This document shows positions 1 to 8,084 of a stretch of DNA of 64,000 nt, in pieces. The notes beneath the pieces are model-generated. The model made no database searches, was not told the origin of the DNA, and saw only the letters and a list, made by a program, of their open reading frames with translations. Location: NCBI RefSeq assembly GCF_000266945.1, contig NC_018025.1, forward strand, positions 620,001 through 684,000, given 5' to 3'. The stretch is from Desulfomonile tiedjei DSM 6799. Lineage in GTDB: Bacteria; Desulfobacterota; Desulfomonilia; Desulfomonilales; Desulfomonilaceae. The position numbers and the translations under genes are program-made. Position 1 is the first letter of the stretch, and every line of letters begins with the position of its first letter.

Positions 1-14
1 TGCTGGAAAAATTC

Positions 15-160
15 TCATCCTGCAATTTCCATGATGGGCAGTTTGCCGTGCTTTGGCGTGGTCGGATAAGCTGCTTTGATTTCCGGAACACCGAGTTTTC
101 ACCGAACACGTCAACTATACCATCTTTAAGGCATTCTTCAGAATCGTGGTTGATAAAAGC
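15..160 (-). pseudogene. possible frameshifted gene remnant at left edge
   Basis: On the minus strand the last 25 codons before a TGA at 15-17 read like coding sequence (ending KLPIMEIAG). This frame is closed upstream by a TGA. A second frame upstream continues with plausible coding sequence (containing HDSEECLKDGIVDVFGE). A single frameshift would join the two. No start codon or family is recognised. This could equally be chance open sequence. Confidence 0.2.
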
Positions 161-210
161 GTGTTGGCATGAATCCAGGGAAAGAACGGAGCTTCAGGCC
201 CAATAAGTAC

Positions 211-236
211 AAAAAAAACGGGGACCGAAGTCCCCG
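211..236 (-). terminator. intrinsic terminator of the secreted Pro/Tyr-rich gene
   Basis: On the minus strand a GC-rich stem (CGGGGAC with GTCCCCG around a short loop, 219-236) is followed directly by a run of eight T (complement of 211-218). It lies about 28 bp past the stop codon of the gene at 265-753. Confidence 0.85.
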
Positions 237-264
237 AACTGCAAGGATTGGGGTTAGGGTAGCA

Positions 265-753
265 TTAGTAAAAAATTCCGGTTCCCGAGCCAAAACCCAA
301 AAGGCTCGCGCACAGCTCGAAACAGGGGAGCCCGCCCAGAATTCCACCACTACCGGCCGCTGCGCCATAGCCAGGGCCGCATGCAGGGGGATAAGCCGGT
401 GGATAAGGCTTAGGATAGGCCGGGGGGCAAGGGACAGGGGCAGGAGCAGCATACTTCGGAGGGTACGCAGCCGGAGCATATCTGGGGCCATACGTCGGAG
501 CATACGGCACCGCGGAATTCCCGCCGAGAAGACTGCCGCAAACGAGAAACGGAAGAGCGATAATCCCGCCACATATGCCAGGAATCGGCGCATCGCCCCA
601 GTACGCTGAAGACGGGCCGGCCGCCGGTCCGCACGGTTGGGCAGGATAGCAGGCAGGCGGTGCCATGGGGGCCGGAGGTCCTCCGGCCAAACTCAGGGAT
701 GCGGATGTCAGCATCAGAACACAAAGAAACACACTCACAACTCTTTTTACCAT
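265..753 (-). CDS. secreted Pro/Ala/Tyr-rich protein, function unknown
   Basis: The product is 162 residues. Residues 1-23 form a clear Sec signal peptide (MVKRVVSVFLCVLMLTSASL, cleavage near SLAGG). The mature part is of low complexity, with many PPxYP/YAP-type proline-tyrosine motifs. A hydrophobic, glycine-rich stretch lies around residues 57-78, and two paired cysteine regions flank the repeats. An AAGGAGGGT-like ribosome binding site precedes the ATG. A strong intrinsic terminator follows and a sigma70-type promoter lies about 100 bp upstream, so the gene is monocistronic. Low-complexity secreted proteins of this kind are common in Deltaproteobacteria. A surface or matrix role is possible, but nothing in the sequence proves one. 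Confidence 0.75.
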   Translation of the reverse strand: MVKRVVSVFLCVLMLTSASLSLAGGPPAPMAPPACYPAQPCGPAAGPSSAYWGDAPIPGICGGIIALPFLVCGSLLGGNSAVPYAPTYGPRYAPAAYPPKYAAPAPVPCPPAYPKPYPPAYPPACGPGYGAAAGSGGILGGLPCFELCASLLGFGSGTGIFY

Positions 754-848
754 TATACCCTCCTTTTATTGAGTCAGCTCTGTAAACAGTAGCGGTCTGC
801 CGTAGGGAAGCACCATCGGGGCAATTCCTATTCGGTTCTGGGGCCCCG

Positions 849-877
849 AGGTATCATGCCCCTTGAAGTGTGTCAAG
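849..877 (-). promoter_or_regulatory. putative sigma70-type promoter of 265-753
   Basis: On the minus strand TTGACA (872-877) and TACCTC (849-854) are separated by 17 bp. The -35 box is perfect and the -10 box is weak. It is about 95 bp upstream of the start codon. Confidence 0.5.
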
Positions 878-1000
878 CAAAATATTCAAATGTTGGTATG
901 TTAGAGAATAGTTGCCATAACGACAATCAATTAAAAACAACAACATACTGATAGCACAGAATAAAACTACAACCAAATTTGAGAGTGGCACGGTTTTGTC

Positions 1001-1029
1001 TTGACTCAAAAGGGTTAAGCAGGAATCAT
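1001..1029 (+). promoter_or_regulatory. putative promoter of the small secreted protein gene at 1137
   Basis: TTGACT (1001-1006), a 17-bp spacer and AATCAT (1024-1029). The -35 box is good and the -10 box is marginal (TCATAA with a longer spacer is an alternative). It lies about 110 bp before the start codon. Confidence 0.35.
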
Positions 1030-1136
1030 AAAGAAGCGCTTGTCCTCCGTGCCGGAACCCGCGCGCTATAGTTGGAAAATCGCTTTTCAGGATTTTTATG
1101 CTAGACTTATCAGCTCAGGAATTTGGTGGAGGATTT

Positions 1137-1694
1137 ATGAAGAGGTATTTCAAAGATCTTTTTTTTAAGCTGGAAAATCGCTTAATGCCGATATACGAGC
1201 TTGACCGATCTCCTTCTGTAGTCATCGGATCCCCTGTTCCGGCTTCCGGCATGCGATCCGGCAGGTCATGGATTGTGCCTTTTGCACGAATTATGATCGT
1301 GGCGATGCTGTTGTGGGCAGTCCCCGGCAGCTCCATGGGGAATGGAATCACTCCGGAGCAGATTTATCAGCCCGAGATAAAATTGAACCATCTCATTGGG
1401 ACATGGGAAATTTTGCCTGAGAATAACCCCCTGGCAGAAGCAACGAAGACTAATCCCCAGGCTTCTCAGCGCACACTTATGACTCTCAGGGTAGACGGAA
1501 CCTGCAGAATATTCGATAAAGCGCACCCGGAAGGTTCGGACGGTTTGTGGACTCTCGAAGATCACGCAATGTTTATTACCTTCAAGAGTGCACCGGGAAT
1601 CGAATTCTACGTGTACGGTGTGAAAGCTGATTTCATGGTCACTCGTAGTCCGATCAAACAAGGCAAAGATCAACTCTGGTCAAAAATAAAATAA
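1137..1694 (+). CDS. secreted or membrane-anchored lipocalin-like small protein, unknown
   Basis: The product is 185 residues from the ATG at 1137. This start is chosen over the in-frame ATG at 1098 because GGTGGAGG lies five bases before it. A hydrophobic segment (IVPFARIMIVAMLLWAVPGS, residues about 49-68) suggests an internal signal-anchor or late signal peptide. After it comes LIGTWEILPENN followed by beta-strand-like alternation (TLMTLRVDGTCRIFD, DGLWTLEDHAMFITF). The 'LxGTW' start plus an eight-strand-like pattern recalls small lipocalin-like or META-type periplasmic domains. That comparison is only by pattern. There is no operon partner; the next 500 bp hold a repeat. Confidence 0.6.
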   Translation: MKRYFKDLFFKLENRLMPIYELDRSPSVVIGSPVPASGMRSGRSWIVPFARIMIVAMLLWAVPGSSMGNGITPEQIYQPEIKLNHLIGTWEILPENNPLAEATKTNPQASQRTLMTLRVDGTCRIFDKAHPEGSDGLWTLEDHAMFITFKSAPGIEFYVYGVKADFMVTRSPIKQGKDQLWSKIK

Positions 1695-1793
1695 CGGCAC
1701 TGCACTATTGCTCGTAGAACAATCGCTATTGACCGAATTTGTCGTGCGTTCGGACGGTCGCATTGCGACCGAATTTTGCCTCGGATTCTTCTG

Positions 1794-1970
1794 GGATTGC
1801 CAAAAACTCTGATGTTTATCCCGTGCTCGAATACACATAGTAATGGGGACCGGCGTCCCAGCCGGTCCATTTGATTGATATGATTGATTATATTGAATAT
1901 GTGCCGGCACGGAGGCACGGCACCCACCAACATCTATTTTTTAATCGCACACTAATTTTGTCCAATTGCC
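1794..1970 (+). repeat. family-B intergenic repeat (MITE-like, two GC dyads)
   Basis: This segment is related to 18029-18202 (same strand), to 32221-32342 (opposite strand) and to partial copies at 37106-37205, 21119-21240 and 16170-16212. It starts with GATTGCCAAAAACTCTGATG and carries GGGGACCGGCGTCCCAGCCG and, about 40 bp on, GTGCCGGCACGGAGGCACGG. It ends with CTAATTTTGTCCAATTGCC, so the outer ends are roughly inverted. The rest of the 1695-2133 gap shows no gene. Confidence 0.7.
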
Positions 1971-2133
1971 ATAAATTTTTGCAGTGAACTCGCCGCTCCT
2001 ATAGAATGCCACACAAATCGAACTGAAATCTCTGTCGAGAAGTGAAATGCGGAAAAACGTGCTCTTTTTCTTTGTTGCGGAGAAAGAACAATAATATTGG
2101 CTTAAACTCCAAATAGCGAGTCAGGAAAGGAGA

Positions 2134-2162
2134 TTGACATTTCAGTATCGATTGGATATACT
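2134..2162 (+). promoter_or_regulatory. near-consensus promoter of the TolC-adaptor-glycosyltransferase operon
   Basis: TTGACA (2134-2139), exactly 17 bp, then TATACT (2157-2162). This is the best sigma70-type promoter in the window. It is about 120 bp before the first gene of the operon. Confidence 0.7.
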
Positions 2163-2283
2163 TCAGCCAGCCCTAGGGCTGAGTGAAAGTGCTATTTAAT
2201 AATAGTTCTGTTTCGTTGAATCGAGCCCCATAGAACGATTCTGGAAAGTGGGCTTAGGGTATGGAAATCACGTGGCAAGGTTA

Positions 2284-3663
2284 ATGGCGAGGGCTGTGAA
2301 GCAATCCCTTCGTTTTTCAGAAAGGGCTGCCGCTCTCTCTGCGCGAGCGTCATTTCGGCTTGCATGGACAGTCGTTGCAGTCATTTTGTGTACTCTTCTG
2401 GCCCCCCAACCCGGATTAACGTCGCCGGGAGGGGAACCCGAGTCGTACGGCCATTTCGATTTTCCCACCTGTGTCCGCTATGCCCTTGTTCATTCAGAGG
2501 AATTCCTTAAGAACCGAATAGACATTCAGATGAGATCCATAGACCTGAAGGACTCTCATTCGGAAATCTTTCCCACTATTCAGTTAATTACCCGTTATTA
2601 TATCGATCGTGCTCAATCCAAGAATGATAACGACACGTCTCACGGCGCCTTGAGCGTGTCGATGTTTATGTTGAACTGGGATATTTACTTGGCTCTTCTG
2701 AAAATCAAGTCCCAGTCCATTCTGGTAGATATCGGCCAACTGAGCCATCTGGACAAGATCGGCGAAAATATTACCAATATGGCCAAAATCTTCTACCGCA
2801 TTTACATTCTAGAGCGCATGATCAAGGCAAAGAAGCAATCCACTGCCTTCCATAAGAGTCGCGTGGATTTCTTCAAAACGCGGTTGGACCAGGGGGCTAT
2901 CGATACCGTAGATTACAAATATTGGGCGGCTTCCTATCGTGGAGAGGTCCTGAAAGTGAAATCCATGGAAAGGGAGCTTGAAGAGCGCATAGCGAGCCTT
3001 AAAACAATCATGGGGTACCACCCGGACTATTATTTGCCGCTGGACACGCGCGACGCCGCAAGTCAGGTCCTGGGCGGATTTAACGGCCAGATGGTGACGT
3101 TTGCAGATATTCAATCTGCAAATTTGAGTCTGCAGATATCCGCGAAATACGAGCAACTGCAGTCCAACCGAGTGACCGCGTCATACGTTGCGCTCGTCCC
3201 TAAACCGATCATAATTCTGGAGCAAATAGAGAATCAGGTTGACCGCGCATCAGGCTTCAACTTTGCTTTGGGATTCGACTATACGGTGTGGGACGGTTTT
3301 CGCAGAGTGCGCGACATCAAGAGACAGAAGCTGAGGGCCATGCAGCTCAAGATAGACCGTGATCAGCTCTCTAAGAAATTGTACGAAAATTTCCGACGCT
3401 TCAGAGGTGAAATCGACCTGAGCGGAGAGAGGGTTTCAGTCAACAGGGAGTACGTGAAAACCGCGGAGCTGGTTGAAGAAAGAACACTTATGCAGTACAA
3501 AGCAGCTCAGGTCCCATACGATGTTTACATGCAAAAGCGTATAGATAAAATCGAGACGTACTCCAATTCGCTTCTCAGTCTGCAGGAAAGGGTGCAAGCT
3601 CTCATCGACCTGGCATCTATTGCGGGAGGTTTAAGCAGGTACAATGCCAGAATCAAATACTGA
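2284..3663 (+). CDS. TolC-family outer-membrane efflux/secretion protein
   Basis: The product is 459 residues from the ATG at 2284. An in-frame GTG at 2248 would add 12 residues, and neither start has a strong ribosome binding site. After basic N-terminal residues comes a hydrophobic signal segment (AWTVVAVILCTLLAP). Then two long heptad-rich helical halves follow, typical of outer-membrane factors: residues about 120-240 with KSRVDFFKTRLDQGAIDTVD, and 330-450 with LVEERTLMQYKAAQVPYDVY. The 'R...QGA/V' motifs before each helical hairpin are the usual TolC repeats. Such trimers form the outer-membrane channel of tripartite export machines. The downstream adaptor gene overlaps it by 20 bp, so the two are translationally coupled. 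Substrate unknown. Confidence 0.8.
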   Translation: MARAVKQSLRFSERAAALSARASFRLAWTVVAVILCTLLAPQPGLTSPGGEPESYGHFDFPTCVRYALVHSEEFLKNRIDIQMRSIDLKDSHSEIFPTIQLITRYYIDRAQSKNDNDTSHGALSVSMFMLNWDIYLALLKIKSQSILVDIGQLSHLDKIGENITNMAKIFYRIYILERMIKAKKQSTAFHKSRVDFFKTRLDQGAIDTVDYKYWAASYRGEVLKVKSMERELEERIASLKTIMGYHPDYYLPLDTRDAASQVLGGFNGQMVTFADIQSANLSLQISAKYEQLQSNRVTASYVALVPKPIIILEQIENQVDRASGFNFALGFDYTVWDGFRRVRDIKRQKLRAMQLKIDRDQLSKKLYENFRRFRGEIDLSGERVSVNREYVKTAELVEERTLMQYKAAQVPYDVYMQKRIDKIETYSNSLLSLQERVQALIDLASIAGGLSRYNARIKY

Positions 3664-4741
3664 AAGATCGGGAAGGCGCACCAAGGCGACCGGCGTGCTT
3701 TTGGCTATTGCAGTGGCAGTGGGGTCACTGGCACTCGTTGCCCTGACACATGAACCCAAGCGCGCGGATTCGAGTCCCGCGCCGGCCAAGGCGGCCATTG
3801 TGCCGCAGCTTGCCGATGCGAAATCCGAAGCGGAAATTATCTTTCGCGGAAAAAGTTTTCCGTCCGTGAGACGAAACGGACTGTTGCACTACAGGAGCAT
3901 CGTACTGGACGTTAACAGCAACGTAGGAGATCCGGTAACGGAAAATCAGATCCTGGGAAGCTATAAGCTCGAAAAAGACGCTGTCAACCATATTCAAAGA
4001 ATATTATACCCCGAGGCCATTCTTAATCTGAAGAAAAGCATCGCTGAAAGTAAGCTCAATTTGCAAAAGGTTCGTGAGATCTATTTGCCTTTGAAGAAGG
4101 CAGAACTCGAAAGGGTGGAAAAAGAACTTTCCGATGCAAAAGAAATGTTACAAAAGGGAATGGGTTCCAGCAATGCCGTTCAGTTCAAAGAACAACAAGT
4201 AAATTCGGCAAAGGGCGGAGTGCAGGAACAGGAAGATGCCATCAAGAATCTTGAGCTGACCTTAACCAGACTCAACGAAGATCTTCGCTTCCAGGAAGGC
4301 CGTCAGAAAAGAGACATTGAATACCTGGAATGGCAGAATCAGAGATCCTATGCGGACAAAAGCATTCCTGTGGATGTCGGTTATATCAGGGCCTTGATAC
4401 CGGGTCGAGTTCTGTGGATTCACCCGGATTTTGAAAAGAATGCAGAACTTCCTGCCGGCGCACATGTGGTAACAGTCGCGCCCACAGACAGTATGGTTGT
4501 GAGATGCAGGGTTCACGAATTGGATCTGGTGAAGCTCAGGGCGGGAGACAAGGGCACCGTAACATTCGATGCTATCCCGGAGAAGAAGTATGCCTGCAGA
4601 ATTAGCAGACTCTCGTGGGTGAGCAGAAATCCTGCATTGGAGGTCCCGGCGGACTACGATATAGAATGCGTGCTGGAAAATCCTGATGACAGTCTCAAGG
4701 ATGGATTGACCTGCAATGTTAAAGTCACTGTAAAACAATAG
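3644..4741 (+). CDS. HlyD-family periplasmic adaptor (membrane fusion) protein
   Basis: The product is 365 residues. One N-terminal membrane anchor is present (residues about 17-33, GVLLAIAVAVGSLALVALTH). A lipoyl/barrel half follows (LHYRSIVLDVNSNVGDPVTE). A long coiled coil occupies about residues 120-225 (LNLKKSIAESKLNLQKVREI onwards). The C-terminal barrel half (IPVDVGYIRALIPGRVLWIH) and a beta-barrel domain (GDKGTVTFDAIPEKKYACRI) complete the adaptor fold. GGAGG lies in the preceding gene's 3' end, and the ATG is 20 bp inside that gene. Adaptors of this type bridge an inner-membrane pump and a TolC channel. No ABC or RND pump gene is present; the next gene encodes a membrane glycosyltransferase. 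Confidence 0.8.
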   Translation: MPESNTERSGRRTKATGVLLAIAVAVGSLALVALTHEPKRADSSPAPAKAAIVPQLADAKSEAEIIFRGKSFPSVRRNGLLHYRSIVLDVNSNVGDPVTENQILGSYKLEKDAVNHIQRILYPEAILNLKKSIAESKLNLQKVREIYLPLKKAELERVEKELSDAKEMLQKGMGSSNAVQFKEQQVNSAKGGVQEQEDAIKNLELTLTRLNEDLRFQEGRQKRDIEYLEWQNQRSYADKSIPVDVGYIRALIPGRVLWIHPDFEKNAELPAGAHVVTVAPTDSMVVRCRVHELDLVKLRAGDKGTVTFDAIPEKKYACRISRLSWVSRNPALEVPADYDIECVLENPDDSLKDGLTCNVKVTVKQ

Positions 4742-4862
4742 CAAACCTGATTCGGAATCCAACCCCTACGATTACGATTGATGTAGACCGACGTTGTCGA
4801 ATATGGTGTGGCCGTTTTTCTAGCGTTGGCACTTGAAACGGCTCGAATCCCGTGACTTCCAT

Positions 4863-6017
4863 ATGATTCTCTGGTTCATCATAACTGCAGTCCCACTGAC
4901 TTTCCTAGCTCTCTACGGCCTCATAAAATCCAGTTTTGTCAAGCCCGTGTACGATTTGAAATCCGGACCTTTTCCGTTCGTGGAAATTCTCATTCCCATC
5001 AAAGGCATATTTCCGGATCAGAAGACTGTCTTGGAAGGTTTTCTGAACCAGGATTATCCTGACTATCGTGTTGCTTTTCTCATTGAAGACGATCGAGATC
5101 CCGCTGCCGGACTTCTCCAGGAATTGGCAATGCAGTACGATAATTGTACGATCGTGGTGAGCGGCATTGCTACCGACTGCGCTCAGAAGAATTTCAATCT
5201 GGTCGCAGGATTGAAACAACTCCAACGAAAAACGGAAATCGTGATCTTCTGCGACAGCACTAATGAACCTGACACAAACTGGCTGGCCCGCTTCACCTAT
5301 CACTTGCGCCACGGCAAGGCGCAGGCCGTGACGACATTCAGGCAGTTCAGGCCGAACCCTGAAACAATAGGCGGAGTATCTCAGGCAATCTATGGCTCTT
5401 TTGTGCTGACACTTGTGTTGCTTAATCCCAAGCCCTGGGGAGGCGGTACTGCAATTCGGCGGGAAATCCTGGACCGGTTGAATGTTGCTGAAGTGTGGTC
5501 GCAAACGGTTGTCGACGACCTGGTCCTCGGGAATCTCCTGGAACGCAACAAAATCGGCATTTATATGGATTCAGCGAGCATGCTTGTTTCCCCGCTGAGA
5601 AATCAGACAGTGGGTGGATTTCTCGCGTATTTGGATCGTCAGATTCTATTTCCCAAGTTCACCAATCCGGGCATCTGGTGCGCTACACTGCTGATTCACC
5701 TTAATCTGACGGTCGCTATCGTGGTGAGTACTGCAGTTCTCCTGCTGTCTTTTGCCGGCTTATGTTCGTTTACGTCCGGTTTGGCATCGGCGATCTTTAT
5801 GATGGGCGTCAGTCTCATCGGGTTCCTTCTTTGGAGGTTCAGTTCTTCGTCAATTTCGCTCAAAGCCTGGATGGTAGCTTTCTTGCCATGTATCTTTCTG
5901 AGCGCGGGGGTCTTTCTTCGTTCTATTTTCAGGAACTACATTGATTGGCACGGCCGGAGATATTACCCGGGAAAGGGCGGTCGAGTGCTGAGGATCAGCG
6001 TGATCGATCCTTCATGA
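4863..6017 (+). CDS. membrane glycosyltransferase, GT2/GT21 (ceramide-glucosyltransferase-like)
   Basis: The product is 384 residues from the ATG at 4863; a TTG at 4833 is the alternative. An N-terminal membrane helix (ILWFIITAVPLTFLALYGL) is followed by a GT-A fold. Visible motifs are VEILIPIKG, EDDRD (nucleotide-sugar Asp), FCDSTNEPDTNWL (second Asp motif), WGGGTAIRREI, VVDDLVLG (catalytic-base Asp motif) and RQILFPKF, the position of the processive Q/RxxRW-like motif. Three to four C-terminal helices follow. The order matches processive or lipid-linked glycosyltransferases of the ceramide glucosyltransferase/HpnI group. It lies 90 bp after the adaptor and probably shares its transcript, so it may make the glycan that the TolC/HlyD pair exports. 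That role is inference. Confidence 0.72.
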   Translation: MILWFIITAVPLTFLALYGLIKSSFVKPVYDLKSGPFPFVEILIPIKGIFPDQKTVLEGFLNQDYPDYRVAFLIEDDRDPAAGLLQELAMQYDNCTIVVSGIATDCAQKNFNLVAGLKQLQRKTEIVIFCDSTNEPDTNWLARFTYHLRHGKAQAVTTFRQFRPNPETIGGVSQAIYGSFVLTLVLLNPKPWGGGTAIRREILDRLNVAEVWSQTVVDDLVLGNLLERNKIGIYMDSASMLVSPLRNQTVGGFLAYLDRQILFPKFTNPGIWCATLLIHLNLTVAIVVSTAVLLLSFAGLCSFTSGLASAIFMMGVSLIGFLLWRFSSSSISLKAWMVAFLPCIFLSAGVFLRSIFRNYIDWHGRRYYPGKGGRVLRISVIDPS

Positions 6018-6043
6018 TAAGTTTTGTTGATGGTTTATGCTAT

Positions 6044-6100
6044 TTCGCAGTTATGCACATAAGATAGCCAAGGCTGGGGTGTCCTGGATTCTCCGGACGC
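6044..6100 (+). repeat. family-D intergenic repeat, partial
   Basis: TTTCGCAGTTATGCACATAA followed by GATAGCCAAGGCTGGGGTGT. It recurs at 56549-56625 (same strand) and 44585-44722 (opposite strand). The unit sits just past the stop codon of the glycosyltransferase gene. Confidence 0.6.
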
Positions 6101-6182
6101 GTACGCCGGATCGTACCCACTTGTCAGGTAATTCACAGATATCTCCGCACTTGCAATGGGTTATAATCAGGATGGAAACCTG

Positions 6183-6296
6183 CTACTGAAGTAATACCTG
6201 GGATGCGAGCACGGTAAGAGTGATGGTCGTAACGCCCAAAGCAGCTATAGCAGACACTAATATGGCGCACAGCACGAGATTTCTATTCACGATCAT
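6183..6296 (-). CDS. possible 37-residue single-span membrane peptide
   Basis: On the minus strand an ATG at 6296 opens 37 codons: a short polar start, then LCAILVSAIAALGVTTITL and a second hydrophobic half. The codons are read without interruption to TAG at 6183-6185. GAGGGT lies directly before the ATG. It is better spaced (8 nt) for the GTG at codon 3 (6288-6290), so the peptide may be 35 residues. It lies alone in the gap between the glycosyltransferase and pyk. It is too short to rank by coding statistics, and no family is recognised. Confidence 0.35.
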   Translation of the reverse strand: MIVNRNLVLCAILVSAIAALGVTTITLTVLASQVLLQ

Positions 6297-6309
6297 ACCC
6301 TCAAATAAA

Positions 6310-6630
6310 AAGTCGATATTTGAATTATACCACAGGAATGACTTTTTGGGCCAGAAAATAATAATTTTATAATGTAGTCCTTGAGATCACAGCCATTTTA
6401 GGCTGCAACCGACCCGTAAAGACCGGATGGATCGCTTCACCAATGTGCTTTCATACAGGGGATATTAAGAGGTATGTTTTGGGCCGGTCCCGCCTAATCT
6501 CCTCCGCTACGAACGGCACGGCCTGACTTCGCTTTGGAGACATGGCGAGACCGGATTTGCTCCCGTCGGTGGCGGGATTACTTCATTGAACGCTCATTGG
6601 TATCATGCTTGGGAACTTACGCTTGCACTC
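6310..6630. other. intergenic, nothing assignable
   Basis: An AT-rich stretch (6310-6380) is followed by mixed sequence without a convincing frame, hairpin-plus-T terminator or member of the repeat families found elsewhere. Confidence 0.4.
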
Positions 6631-8061
6631 TCAAGATTCGGCGATCTTCACAATTTCCATGCGGTGGTTTGCCTCGGGATGTTTTGTTGAAGGACCTTCA
6701 GTGAAGACGACCAGATCGCCTTCTATCCCGTTTTTCTGGAGCCAATCGCGAGCGAATGTGTTCCAATCTTCAGGGTGATCTGGCTCATGTATGGGATATA
6801 CCCCATAAGAGAAGAGAAGCTGCTGGCATGTTATATCCTGAGTGCTTACTGCGGTGATCCACATGGGATATCTGAAACGCGTAATGCTGCGGGCCGATGC
6901 GCCGCTTCTGGTCGGGATTATGACTGCGGCCGGGCACACCGCCTCCACTGCTGTTGTGACAGTGAGTGCGAGAAGATCGCGCGGACTGATTCCCCCGCGC
7001 CTTTCATAGTTTCGTAGTTTGTCCCGAACAGCTTTCGAAGGCCTTTGAGGTTCAATTGCGGCTGCGATTTTTGCCAGCATGCGAACCGATTCCACCGGAT
7101 ATTTTCCCAGAGCCGATTCTCCTGAGAGCATGACGCAATCTGTTCCATCAAGAATGGCATTGGCTACGTCCGTTGCTTCTGCACGGGAAGGACGAGGATT
7201 GAACGTCATGGATTCGAGCATCTGTGTTGCTGTGATAACAGGTTTGGCTCGTAGATTGGCTTTGCCGGTCAGATTCTTCTGCACGAGAGCGATTTCCTCG
7301 ATAGGGATTTCCACTCCAAGATCGCCGCGGGCAATCATTATTCCGTCCGCAGATTCCAGTATTTCATCGATATTGTTAAGTGCTCGTGCTCGCTCGATCT
7401 TGGCGATAATGAAAGGAACGCGACCCAGCTCTTCGGCGGCTTTTCGAACTGCATCGAGGTCTGCTCGATTTTCGACAAATGATTGACTGACTGCGTCCAC
7501 TCCGTTTTCCAGGGAGAATTTGAGAATCTCGTAATCCACATCAGTGAACGCGCTAATACCCAGATGAATGCCAGGCAAGTTCAGGCCTTTCTTTGAGCGC
7601 AATTCTCCACCGACAACCACCTGACAAACGATATCGGTTCCGCGTATCTCCACGACTTCCAGTTGGATGATTCCATCGTTCAGGAATATCGTGTCCCCGG
7701 GAGTCACCACAATATTCAGCGTAGGCATGTTCACGGAGATCAGCTTCTCGTTTCCCAGCACATTTCGCACGGTCAACGTGAATGAATTACCCGATTTTAA
7801 CTCTATAGGCTCATGCTCGAGGACTCCCACGCGAATTTTGGGTCCGGGGAGATCCGCCATGATGGCAACTCGAATGCCGGTCGCCTTGCTTGCTTCGCGT
7901 ATTTTGCGGATATTGTCGCCATGATACCGGAAATCTCCATGTGAGAAGTTCAATCGCGCTATGTTCATTCCGGCAATGATCATTTTTTCCAGCATTTCAG
8001 GAGAATCGCAGGCAGGTCCTATCGTACATACAATTTTCGTCTTATTCCGCGGAAGCAACAT
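6631..8061 (-). CDS. pyk: pyruvate kinase
   Basis: The product is 476 residues, the normal length. Pyruvate kinase converts phosphoenolpyruvate and ADP to pyruvate and ATP, the last step of glycolysis, in the cytosol. The signature runs in order: TKIVCTIGPACDSPEMLEKM, MNIARLNFSHG, ADLPGPKIRVG (B-domain entry), IIAKIERARALNNIDEI (the catalytic Lys signature of the family), MIARGDLGVEIP, and SRAEATDVANAILDGTDCVM with MLSGESALGKYPVE. The C-terminal allosteric domain ends in VVFTEGPSTKHPE. AAAGGTG precedes the ATG. The start is only 23 bp after the glgX stop, so both probably share a transcript. That links glycogen breakdown to lower glycolysis. Confidence 0.97.
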   Translation of the reverse strand: MLLPRNKTKIVCTIGPACDSPEMLEKMIIAGMNIARLNFSHGDFRYHGDNIRKIREASKATGIRVAIMADLPGPKIRVGVLEHEPIELKSGNSFTLTVRNVLGNEKLISVNMPTLNIVVTPGDTIFLNDGIIQLEVVEIRGTDIVCQVVVGGELRSKKGLNLPGIHLGISAFTDVDYEILKFSLENGVDAVSQSFVENRADLDAVRKAAEELGRVPFIIAKIERARALNNIDEILESADGIMIARGDLGVEIPIEEIALVQKNLTGKANLRAKPVITATQMLESMTFNPRPSRAEATDVANAILDGTDCVMLSGESALGKYPVESVRMLAKIAAAIEPQRPSKAVRDKLRNYERRGGISPRDLLALTVTTAVEAVCPAAVIIPTRSGASARSITRFRYPMWITAVSTQDITCQQLLFSYGVYPIHEPDHPEDWNTFARDWLQKNGIEGDLVVFTEGPSTKHPEANHRMEIVKIAES

Positions 8062-8084
8062 CGGTTCACCTTTTCACGTGCAGA

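Noticed and set aside
2809-3156. 115-codon minus-strand frame inside the TolC-like gene
   Set aside because: Shadow of a well-supported gene.
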